Below, piece by piece: positions 1 through 11,600 of a stretch of DNA of 64,000 nucleotides. The notes below the pieces were generated by a model. That model was not told where the DNA came from. It was given only the letters and a program-made list of their open reading frames with translations, and ran no database searches. The position numbers and the translations under genes were made by a program. Each line of letters starts with the position of its first letter. Within the stretch, counting starts at the first letter, position 1. Origin of the DNA: Neodiprion pinetum (lineage: Eukaryota; Arthropoda; Insecta; Hymenoptera; Diprionidae); NCBI RefSeq assembly GCF_021155775.2, contig NC_060236.1:27356238-27420237 (forward strand), written 5' to 3'.

Positions 1-562
1 TTTTTTCTTTTTTTTTTTTGAATCGCGGAATACTAGCGATTACAGTTATTTCCTTTTTAGCGCCGTGACATTTCCTCCCTTGAGTTATTCGACGTTTCAT
101 TCATAGGTGCAGGGCGAGCAACGGTGTCTAAATTTCGCCTCGATTTATGGCCAGAAATTTTCCATATTTTTGCAAAGAATTTTTTCGCAAAAAAAACAAA
201 AAAAAAAACAAAATAAAAAAAAACAGAAAAATATTTGAACACGATTTTGCTATTTACGACTATCGCTTTCTAACTGAGAAATTGTACATAACCCAAATTA
301 GAATGGAACGGAAGTTTCGAACAGCGACCAATCCTGCACCTACAGGAACGTAATTACGCGTCTGTGTGTATAATGTATTTAATATACTTATAATATATAT
401 GTAACATATGGTTGTAAGTATAATATATAATATTTTGTACATTAAAAATCGTATACGTTGTAGCTTATTACATCGACATAACTAATACCTGTGGCCTAAT
501 ATTAATTAATGCTATATCATTATTCAACTTTATCTATGATAGTTTCTTTCTTGTCTGCGCGT

Positions 563-627
563 ACGCGTGTTTGTTTGTGTGTGAGTGTGGCTGCGTGCGC
601 GCGTGTGTGCGTGTGTGTGTGTGGGAG
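563..627. repeat. alternating GT/GC purine-pyrimidine tract
   Basis: About 65 bp dominated by GT, GC and TG dinucleotides (gcgcgtgtgtgcgtgtgtgt and similar). It is a simple repeat of a type that can adopt Z-DNA. Confidence 0.7.
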
Positions 628-1119
628 GCGTATGTGTGCCAATGTTTGTCTTTCTCGTTTTAATCATATTTTTCAAATTTTTATTACAACTTTTATTAAT
701 ATTATTATTGTTATTTTTAATATCTATGATAAATTCGTAACTAGAATAATAATAATTATTATTATTATATTGAATTCACATCCCCGTTACAAACGTGCGA
801 TTTCGTTGCCCGCGGGTTTTTTTCCTACATGTGGAGTATGTTTGTTTTTTTTTTTTTCTTTTTTTTTTGTTTTTGCTGTCATCGTTTTTAATACCATTAC
901 GCATGGATTTTTATTGAAGGGTGGGGTGGGAAAGGAGAAAATATGAGGAGAAACAAAGAAGAAAAAAAAAAAATCAACGACAAACCGAATACATTAGATG
1001 TGCCCGCGAAAATATCACAATTTAAAAGCATACTCTTGTCTTTTACTCTGCTTGCACTTCGTCATACGTTATACATACATACCTATTTTCCGTGCTTATA
1101 TACGCACGTATTTACGTAC

Positions 1120-1372
1120 GATAACAATAATAATAATAATAGTAATAACAATAATAACGATAATAACAGTTAGTCGATACGCTGCTCTTTATTTGACGAT
1201 TTTATTATGTTACCGACTCCGCCATGGTTTTTACGTATGTGCATGATATGACAATAATACGGTAGAGATAATTATCCTTGATTTTATCCCTGTGATAATT
1301 AATTGCTAGATGAAATTTTACATACCATACAATAATAATAGTAATAACGATTATTATTATTATTATTATCGT
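1120..1372. repeat. paired (AAT/ATT)-type trinucleotide arrays
   Basis: Two trinucleotide arrays, AAT/AAC at about 1122-1168 and AAT switching to ATT at about 1330-1371. The second is self-complementary: aataataatagtaataa is followed by ttattattattatta, so it can fold back. A third (ATT)n/(GTT)n array lies at about 2057-2102. Confidence 0.7.
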
Positions 1373-2526
1373 CATTTTTGCTGTCCGTATCGATTAGCAA
1401 TTTAACATGAGTAGATACAACTTACCCCTGGAATTATCGTGACGTGATTGACGTAGGTTATAGGTACATAATTTATTTACAAAAGTTCCATCTCATATAT
1501 ATATATATATGCGTGTGTGTGTGTATTTTGATATATCGAGACAACGATAAAACATTTTATTATTCGTCAATTCACAACGCGCTATAACATAATATAATCG
1601 TATATAATTACAGTTAACCAATTTCTCAGACATTTCTCCTTTCTCGTCTGTTGAAGTGATAATAAGTAGGGTATCGAATAATGAAAATTGAACGTGTTAT
1701 CGGTAAAATTATTACGAATTGAAATTCTTATGCCAATTGAACAATGAGATCCGTTTACGAGAAAAATCGTGCAAGAATTATGGACCTCATGTCTGAAAAT
1801 TTGTTTAAACATTTTTTCGTCTCGATTCGGGATTTTTTTACTATTTTTTTTTTTTCTGGCTTCAAAATCATACCCACGAGTTGTATACAATTACCAGCTG
1901 ATACAGTATGATTAATATTATGTGTTTTATAACGTCATATTTCTTGACTCTATTTACAATGCCTCGTTTCTTGCACTAGGTATCATACATCTACATATCA
2001 CTACATATTGTTATACTATAGATAAAATATCGTACCCGCAGTGATGATTTTCTTTTATCATTATTATTGTTATTGTTATTGTTATTATTATTATTATTAT
2101 TATATCGTATACCTCAACTTCGGAAAATTGCAGTTCATTTAAATACGCTGTATAATTAAATTACGTTATTCACGTCCTTTTCGTTTCTATTCTCTTTTAA
2201 TTCTTCTTGTTTTATTTTCTTTCCTTTGTTTGTTTTCTAAGTTCGATTTAGCGAAATAAAAAAAAAAAAAAAATTACAACCAACTCAACGGCACCTCGTT
2301 GAACATAATTGTAAAATAAAAAAAACATACGAGAACAACGTATCCTCGCGAAACGACAAAGAAGCTTGAGAGGGAGAGAAGAGAAGAATATCGTTAAAAG
2401 TATGTATACGCATTAACGCATACATGCATTGGTGATAAAAGTACCGTATCATTCGTAATCAGACACGGTACAAATCACACAACGATATTATTCAATTTTC
2501 ATTACAAACTCGTGTTACTCTGTTTC

Positions 2527-2532
2527 TTTATT
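2527..2532 (-). terminator. candidate proximal poly(A) signal of otp
   Basis: Minus-strand AATAAA, about 270 nt after the otp stop codon. It is the first canonical signal downstream. Further copies at 2211-2216, 1556-1561 and 1472-1477 could be used instead. No transcript data are available to choose between them. Confidence 0.35.
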
Positions 2533-2802
2533 TTTCCGACATATGTGCCTCAGCCAAAACACGATCGTCAGGGCTGTCGTGCGGTAGGTAAAAAAAAAAA
2601 TTCACGAGAATCGAGGGAATAGAAGAAAATGAAGAGAGAAAAAGGAAAAACAAACAAAAAACAGAGTAACAATAAAAGAGAAAAAAATCGTATGAAACAA
2701 AGTCAAAAACGAAACTGAAGAGGGTAAAAACAATCTGAGGAAGTAAACGAGAGCAGCAAGCGAGTAAAAAATGTTGGGCGATATGGGGGCGGATAATTCG
2801 CC

Positions 2803-3113
2803 CTAGTATACCGAACTGTACTCGAGATCGTGGCCGGTGTACTGAGGGGGTCCCGGGGGTGGAGGCTGGGGGCTGTACTGCTGCTGGGAGGCGTCCGACG
2901 CCCGGCGTCGCAACGCCGCGATGCTATGGGCGCCCCGCCAGTCGGTTGCCTCGCCGCTTCCGTCCGTACCGACGCAGGATACTCCACCGCCGGAAGCTGC
3001 CCCCGGGGAACCCTGACCGCAGTTTAAACCGGGACCCAAGCTGCCCGGTTGACCACCGCCGACCGACGAACTCCCGGGTGGGGAACCTCGAGACGCCGAG
3101 ACGTGAACACCCC
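2803..3113 (-). CDS. otp: otp exon 5, C-terminus with OAR motif and stop
   Basis: The acceptor TGATTACAG precedes GG-GGT-GTT. The exon encodes 102 residues and ends with TAG. A Ser/Gly/Pro-rich stretch leads to DWRGAHSIAALRRRASDAS, the OAR (otp, aristaless, rax) motif. In paired-class proteins this motif modulates the transactivation domain. The tail is Gln/Pro-rich and ends LEYSSVY. A MITE-like element begins only 75 bp upstream of the acceptor. Confidence 0.93.
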
Positions 3114-6100
3114 CTGTAATCAATGCGAGTGATCCGAGGGTTAGTGGATGGGTGCCGGTTCCGTTTGAGAGGATTCCTGTAACGGGGAAATCTCTTGAAA
3201 GTTGAAAATCAACCGCGCATGCGCCGAATAATTCGATCTCATTGGTCGGCGAAATCTTATTCTTGTCTGCGACGCAGGCCGGCCAATCTACGCAAAATGT
3301 CTACGTTTGAAGTTTCAAAGAGCATAAGCGTTGAGTTACGATCGCTCTTTGAAGAATCAACTTTCCGACCCGATAACAAATGCTTTCCAAACCTCGCCGA
3401 GTCGCTACCTAAATTATTTGAGATTCTAACCTCTAAAATTCGTATCGAAACGGAATTTGACAGCTGAAAACTCGAGATGGCCAGCCTGCACGAACAGCCC
3501 ATAAAAGTCGCGCATGCGCGGTTGATTTTCAAGTTTCAAGAGATTGTCCAGGTATGTGAAGTACAGTCAGACTTTACAGGCAGAGTAAGATATCACTTAT
3601 TTTGACTGTTACCTACGCTTGCGCATCGCTTACGCGAGGAAGCTACCGGTAGCGCCGTTCTACGTAAAGTAATATTCATTAATGCCTTCCCTTTCCGGTT
3701 AGCTTTTTCTCGGTCCGAAACAAAATGCGAATTAGATTCTATACGAATTATGTGAAAATGACTAACGATGAAGACGACGTGAGATAATGGGAGTCATTGT
3801 CACGTAATTCGTAGAGAATTATGGAGGGGAGAGGTTAGAAATTAGGAGGACTATCTCCGTGTATAGAAAGTGTTCGTAAAGTAGAGGAAAATTAAGACGG
3901 CGTTGCTTCAGCAAAAGTTCTTTGATTCCTAAGCGCCAATCGGATTGTTTCGCTTATTGCTATGAGCGACATTGCGACGACCTGTTGAACCACTATTTCC
4001 TGCTTTTGGCGGACACTTTTCCAGTTCAAAATTTGTTCTCCGTATACAAAATCGAAGTTGCATTTTGTTAACTAGCCGGAACGGGAAGGCATTAATGAAT
4101 ATTACTGTACAACGCAGGATGCGAATATCTAAGAGAAAGTTTTATTTACGCGACAATAATGCCAGGAAATGTATTACCGTAATTCAATTACTACTTATCG
4201 TAGGAATACATTTTCTGGCGTTATTGTAGCTTGAAACAAAAAAGTTTTCGGACGTCTTTGATCGGCATTGCACACAGAATAATGCATTAAGTAGGGTTTT
4301 TGCGTTAGTGATGCGTGATCGTAGGTAATTGTCAAAGTAAGTGAAATTTCACTCAGTCGGTAAAGACTGACTGTAGCATCCTCTTAAGACAACCGAATTC
4401 GGGCCGTGCGTTGCTTCGCCCTAAATCGATCGGAACATTTTCATTCGGTTTGTTACGATACGGTGGAAAATTCAGTATTCGCCAAATTGTTATGCACACA
4501 CCGAGAGAATAGAAAAATAGATTTTACGCAAAATTGAAGAAAAATATAAAAACATACTTAATATTAACATATCCGAGAATATCTGAAATAATCGTATGCG
4601 CAAAAAAAGGTTTTTAAATCGCTCTTGGTTCGACTTCGATACATTTTCGCAACCCAACGGAAAATTGGACACTGAATTACTACTTTACAACTTGCAAATT
4701 ACTTTGAAGATTTTGAGTTTACAAAATACGAATAATACCATGGTTCTGTTTTACTATGCTCACCGAATTTTAGATAAATTTAAATTTGCGGTAGAATCAG
4801 TTGTCCTATGAAATTGCATCGTTACCCCAACACTACGAACTTCATCCTCATAAAATCTCGGGTTTTAGGTTTACAGACTGATTCGTGTCAAAAAAAACAA
4901 AAAATTCGCTTTCCATACGATCTCCTCACTTTCATATGAAATATGTCCGAGGAATAAAAAATTAATTTTCATCACCGCTGCAGTGATGGAATTGAAGCGG
5001 ACAAAATAATCATTATACCCGGTAGTATAAAACAGCAAAGCAGAAGGAACTGAAGAAAATCGTACCAAGCCGACTCGCTACCTGGGTCAGCTTTTAGAGC
5101 TTCTCTTAAAAAGTAAAAAGAAGACACGAGCTAAGATAGAGAAAAAAAAAAACCAAGAAAAGAAAAAGAAAAGAAAACCGATTCATCCGCACGCCGCATG
5201 CAGGACGATCTCCGCGAAGTCGTATCCTGTATAAACAACGTGTAAAAACGACGCGTATATCCAGGAACACACCACTTCGCGTGTTCAAGAAGCCTAGGTT
5301 AGCTTTTGATGTTGCACATCTACTCCACACTCGCAGCGTCTCTAGCGACGGTTGCGCTTATGGGGTTTGGGAAGGGTTGATTATGCGGCTCTGCGCCACG
5401 GCAGCAACAGCAGCAGTCGTAAACACCTTGTGGGGGCGATCGGGCCCACCGACGTTGAATGGGCCCGTGAAAATGATTTTATGATGCTCGCGGTAGCCAG
5501 CGGCAAACCGGTGGCCATGATACAGCAAGCGGGCCCGATAGCCCAGCTGCTACGTACGAAAAAGAACACTTGAAACTGCAATTTTCAGATACCACAATTT
5601 TTTCTTTCTATTCGTTGCGGGGTTCGTTAGTAATCCTGAGGTCATTTACTACTCCCACCCTTACCGACCGAGCAAACTCACCTTTTTTCATCCTATATTA
5701 AATAATACAACGAACGGGAAGGGTTCACATCCCAAAAATCGTCAAAATAATTTGTGGTTTTTAGACACGCGTCACTATTGCCAAGTTTCCCGCATTTCAG
5801 GGATCAAAAAATGCACAATTGAGATACTTTCTATCATTCCGGAAAAAAATGAAGAGTAAAATGAGCCATCGTGAGACTTTTCATGTAATATTGACGTCGC
5901 TAGATGATAACTAGGAATTGCTATAATTTCGTAAATAAAAAATGCACTCACGGCTAACCAAGGAACGCTCGGCCTTCCTGGAGAGAGAGACTTTTCATAT
6001 ACCACAATTGCAATGTCAAATTTACATTCCGACCGAACTACCACGGTTATACCCAACCAGAACCACGTGAAGACATCTTCCCCGGTTGATATTAGTCATT

Positions 6101-8564
6101 CATTGACTTCCGTGACTCAACATCTCGCGATTTCAGCGAATAGGAATACCGAAAGAGCTGCAGGCGGGATTCTCGCGAGATTCTATAAATGAATAGTCCG
6201 CGCTTTTAATAGTTTCAACGAATTCCGAAATTCTATTGGGACGCGTACAATAGAAGTTTCTTCTTGCAATACGTATGGATTCATACACAATCTATGTTTA
6301 CTCTTGCCCAACCTTTTTCAATTTGGCTTTTGAAAGGACGTCGAAGATTTCTTTTACGTTAAGAGAAAGACAATCAATCGTGTAGCTAACTTCGTATACC
6401 ACGGATATTGTACAGTTTTTGTCTCTGACATGTTCATAAAACGCGTTACAAATTGACAAGTCAGAGTCTTCATGGGTACTGTATTTTTTGTACTGTAGGA
6501 AATCTTGAATTTCAACGTTGACAATTTTTTTGCACCTCTATATCTGCCCACTAAACATTGTGCAACGCTTTAAATTCAGCTCACCTTTCAGCTTTCGTGC
6601 ACTAAATACTGACGCACCAAAATTGTATCTCTATCATAGGGAAAAATGTACATTTTTTTTACAAATTGTTTTCAAACTTCAACTATACTTCGTAAATTCA
6701 GCTAAGCTATCATTGGTCAATGGTATTGTTCGATTTATAATTATTTGTGTGAAACGAAGCAATACTATGTGTTTTTGAATTGAAATTTATACATCCAAGG
6801 TGCACAATTTCCGGACCTGTTAGTCACGGAAGCCATCCAACATTACTTAAGTCTTGTGGAAACTTATCAGGGAATTCTGAATTTCTTCTCGGGAAAAATC
6901 AGGGAATTTTACTTGAGCAAAATTGTCACCCACCCTGTTTCAGTCACCTTGATACCAATTGTGGACACATTCATTGGGTACTTATAATCGGAGATCATGT
7001 CCAGAGGCGCGTCGATGATCTACGTAAATCCCAATTTTCAAACAATGAAGTATGCCATCGAGTGCCAAAACTTGTTCGAAGTCGGATTTTAGTAATTTTG
7101 AATTAGATAATCGAAGAGATTGAAAGTTAAATTAAAAGATGCCCATAAATGGTATACTTGAGGACATGAATTCCGATACGACTAACTTTTTCGACAAGTC
7201 AGTTACGATGTCTGGCGATGCAACCATTGTCACATAAATCGTATAGAATCGAACTCGCATTTTGTCTCGTACCGATAACAAGTTAGCCGAAAGATCAAGG
7301 CAATTAATGGATACTACTGTACAGTGATATGCAAAAAAATGGTGCATCTAGTTACATCACACATCGCAGAATGCCGTGAAGTGCAGAAGTGGAATGACTT
7401 ACCGGGGCGAGTAAGATGAAAGATTTCATAGGTATGGGATCAGAGATGCAGGTAGACCGACATGCGTTATGCTTATTTACGTACGAACGTCGGTTCGTAT
7501 GTATAATAACTCGAAGTGCCGACTACCGTGGTGCCCGCCTGCCTATACTCGGCACTTTGAAATGTCTTAATTCACACCTCATAGAGTCTTGTTTGCATCG
7601 GTAGAGAGTCGATACAATCGGCGCAAGGAACCGGGAACGAGCGCTCGGAATATTTCCCCGCGTCTCGTCGCGTTGCCTCGGTTTGCTCGGTCGTCTCATC
7701 GTCCAGGGAGTGCTAATCATCGTTGAAAAACGAAAAATAAGACCCGCTCTAAAAACTGTTTGCTCACCGAGTTACCGAGCGCTGCGTAAAGGCGGGTGCC
7801 ACGTCTCGCACCGATCCTCTCGCCTCTCACCCTCCCACTTTCCACCATCTTCTTCTTACACGTACTTCCTCACCTTGTGTGCACATATCTATAAGCCTCG
7901 ACTATACTTTCCTAACCTCTTCATCACGCGCTTATGTATAATGCTTGTGCCTATTTGCTTATATCTGCACCGCTTTTGCTTTCGCTTCTGTGCGACATGG
8001 TGTATTAAACGATTTAAGACTCGGTAGCGCGACGGTCCCGTTTCGTTACTTAGCTCCGGTTAGATACGATCCTTCGAATCCAAGGAGAACCCCCGATCAT
8101 CTTTACAGGAACGCGATCGCGGATCTCTGACGGAGTTTCGTTCCGGACAATCCGTAATTGGTCAAAGTTGAAGCGACAGGAACATTGACAATTATGTAGC
8201 CTGATTTGTTTGAGGGGAGATCATTTCACGGATCCAATTATGACAGACATTCACCCTCTGAAATCCGTCTTGATCGTTTTTTTATAAAATATACTAATTG
8301 TAAGTAGCAGGCATGCGCGCAGGTTGGAAAAATTCGAGAGGCAGTAAGCGATCGAGTTCATTATAATTCATTCAATACCATTGGAATGGATTTTTAATTG
8401 TCACGGTCAAATTGTTCGTGCATCATTCAAACACTTATACATACGGTATATGTATACTCGTAGGCATCTGTGCACTCTCTAGGCGGTAACGAGTGGTAAT
8501 TGGTACGAACCTCTGTCTCATGAACATGTGATGTACGTGTACTATATACCGTATCTATTACAGG

Positions 8565-8601
<37 letters not shown>

Positions 8602-11600
8602 TATAACAATATGTAAGGCACACGAATGTCAGCATGTTTTACAGGCCATTTTACATTCCGCAACGTTTGTTGGAAATTTGAAATATTTGCTGAATATAGA
8701 TTTTGTTTGATTTCTGAAAGTAATGATAATTATACTGACAATTAATTTATATAACACGCACATGCAGTAATTGATATATACGTGTACATTACCAAAGAAA
8801 GAAAAGTATTTTTGAAAAGTCACTCGTCACATGTAATTGATCAACAAATTTTGATATATTATTCCAACGGAGTCGAGGATTTTTGGGAAATGCATGTTGA
8901 TTTCACCAGGGCCAGAGAAGGTAGTTTTTTTGTTTTTTTTTGTTTGGTTTTGGCTGTATATAGAGGTGTAAAATCGAACGATAAGTAAAGATTTACAGTC
9001 GATATTTGCATTACAACATAATATCAAGAATGACAACGTTGCAATTGCGCGGTAAATATGTATACCAACCATGTCTAGATGAACGTGTACATTTTTTTTA
9101 GATCCTTTCAAGGAACATTCTTTCATGCAAGTCGTCATCCTTGAATCGATCGTTACGTTGTATCGATTTTTTTTTTTTTTTTGTCATTAGTGAACGATTG
9201 TAACGAGTCTCGGGATCAATTGCCCAACTCATTTTGTATTTCGGATTTCTGTTAGAGGCGTTGGTTGCATACGGCGTATATGCAAATGCGTGCATACGCC
9301 GAATATGTATACACATATGTATACACCTATATACGGCGTTTATGTAAAATTTTTGAAAAAAAAAAAAAAAAAGAAACAATGTATGTATCTATACATGTAT
9401 CTATATGTATGGATATATGATGTGTACATATGGTGGAGTATATGAAGCGTGCGAGAGAATCTTTGAGTGGTGATTTGAGAATTCGAGAGTTCAAGAATTT
9501 GAGACAGAAACGTAAAGTTGGGTCCGTATGTTTGCACAGTCAGACCTCAAGGCGATCGCACCTAGGTGCGAGGTCTCTCCGGCTGTGTGCTTACCATTAC
9601 GCCGCGGTGCAGCCATCTCCCTCCCTCCCTCCCTCTCTCTCTCTCTCTCCCCCCCCCCCCCCCTCTCTCTCTCACACACTCTCTTCCTCCTTGCCCCCTT
9701 GACTCGGCAGTTAGGATTTTTCACGTTTTGCTTCGCTGTACGACTTTAGCTCGGGTCGTGATGGAGAGATTTGGGCCTTATAGATGTACCGAGGCAAAGC
9801 ATCAACGACGGTAGAAAGTTTGATGAATAATGCAGAAAATAGAATTGAAAGAAAGAGTTGACGATTAGCAGGAAAAACGATGAAACTGGGAAATGGATGG
9901 ATTTTTTTTTTCCAGAAAATACGTCGTTGCAGATAAATTTTTCATCACAAAACGTTGTTGGATAACTATAGTTTCAATTTTATTCAATTGAGATGACGAA
10001 CGTTGTTAGACAGGGATATGAGCGTAAAGTTATCGGTTTTCGGTACTTAAAATTGATCGAGAATGAAACGAATGATTCAATTTTATTCATCCCAATGAGG
10101 TATTAGCTTCCTTTGCAACAATTAGGTATGCCGACGATTATAAACGGTTGCAATTTATAATTCGTTTGTTATCCAACGCTAATTCAAAACCTGTGATTCC
10201 GTATTAGAATTTTCGAAACACCTTCACCTGACTTGTGAGATGAAAAAAAGTGATTGACGGCAAAAAAGAAGAAAAAAAAAAAAATAATTGACAAAAATTG
10301 AACTTTGCTCAAAGAAGCGAGGAAATGGTGCAGAAAGATTCAGGGCGGTACAAAATTTCTGCGAACATGGCGTAAGTTTCTTACGCAAATACCTGATACG
10401 TGTGATTAAAATTAAGGTGGGTATACCTACCGAGGGAGTTTAGACCGTAGCTAGCCTGGTATACCGTTTGCGACGGACTGCTTATTGGGAGACCAGAGTT
10501 ACCCAGACCAAGCGACGTGCCCAGACCTCCGCCGCCTTGCTGCCCTAGCTGACCCAGACTTTGGCCGAAACCGCCCATCCCCATCCCGCTTTGACCCAGC
10601 TGCCCGAGTCCTGCGGGAAATCAGTGATCGTTGTAGTTATTGCCATTGGCCTTATAGGCGGGGCGATTCCCCTTCTTCCTTTAATTATTACTAGTATTTA
10701 TTACGCTTTTGATTTATTTGCAGCCTGTTTTTTTTTTTTTTTTTTTGTCAACATCTTTGATTTCTCACAAATTTTTATACGCACAGTTGTCCGCAGTTAC
10801 GTCTGATACGGCCAGGTTTTTTGGACAATCGGTTACGTTGGCCGTGAAAAATTAACCCGGATCGGATGCGAAGCAGGCTCAATCTTTGTCAACACAACGT
10901 GACCAATGACCGTGGAATTTAATCCAATAATAAAAAAACTCGATCGTCACGGGTTATGTTTACAAAGATTGAGCTAGTTTCGCGGTCCGCCGGCGGTGGC
11001 GGTGCGGGCTGATTATGCATTGCCAACGTAACCGACTTGTCTGACATATTAACCGTCTGAAAATCGGAGATGCGGCCATCGGTTAGTGATTTTGACCTTG
11101 TGAGTTGGTATTTTGTGTTTTTACTGACCCGGGCCCATTCCCCATCGATCCGTAGGTGCGTGGAACATCCCAGCGGCCCCGCAAAGCTCGGCAGCAGAGC
11201 TCATCGCCCCGAATGGCGGCAGTCCGTGGGATGGCAGCAACGATCCCGGTGACCTGAAGACGTTCGTTGTTTTCTTTCGCTTCTTCCATTTCGCCCGACG
11301 GTTTTGAAACCATACCTGAAAACACCGTTAAATAGTAGGTTTTCACTTTTTTTTTTATCATTGTCAGTCGGTGTTCGGTATCAATTCGAAAGTTTTGATT
11401 TACATTTTGCTCATATCTGAGACTTTGATCTATCAAGCTTGCTGATAGATTCAAGTTTTAGCTGATACTCAATTATAACAACAAGTTATTGCGGGTTAAT
11501 GAAACTTGGTAGCCTGTATTTTGGGAGAAGGACATGGCGAACTTGAGGTTACACATCGACTGACCTGTTCGGTCACTGTATAACCAAAACTCGGTAATAC

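Larger units (their letters stand above)
1..2802 (-). other. otp 3' UTR and downstream sequence (extent not fixed)
   Basis: No coding exon was found here. Minus-strand AATAAA signals occur at 2527-2532, 2211-2216, 1556-1561 and 1472-1477, so the otp 3' UTR could be about 0.3 to 1.3 kb or longer. The stretch is very AT-rich, with several (ATT)n or (AAT)n arrays, a GT/GC alternating tract and poly(T) runs. Confidence 0.5.
4228..10430. other. remainder of otp intron 4
   Basis: No coding exon can be supported except a weak candidate at 5346-5573. The stretch holds MITE remnants (about 6840-6950 and 7224-7323), an (AT)n tract, CT/C-rich repeats around 9618-9675 and poly(T) runs. Candidate enhancers cannot be placed without conservation data. 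Confidence 0.6.

Noticed and set aside
9430..9814. Overlapping open frames of 73-90 codons
   Set aside because: All run through the CCCT/CT/C repeat and encode poly-Ser/Pro/Leu.
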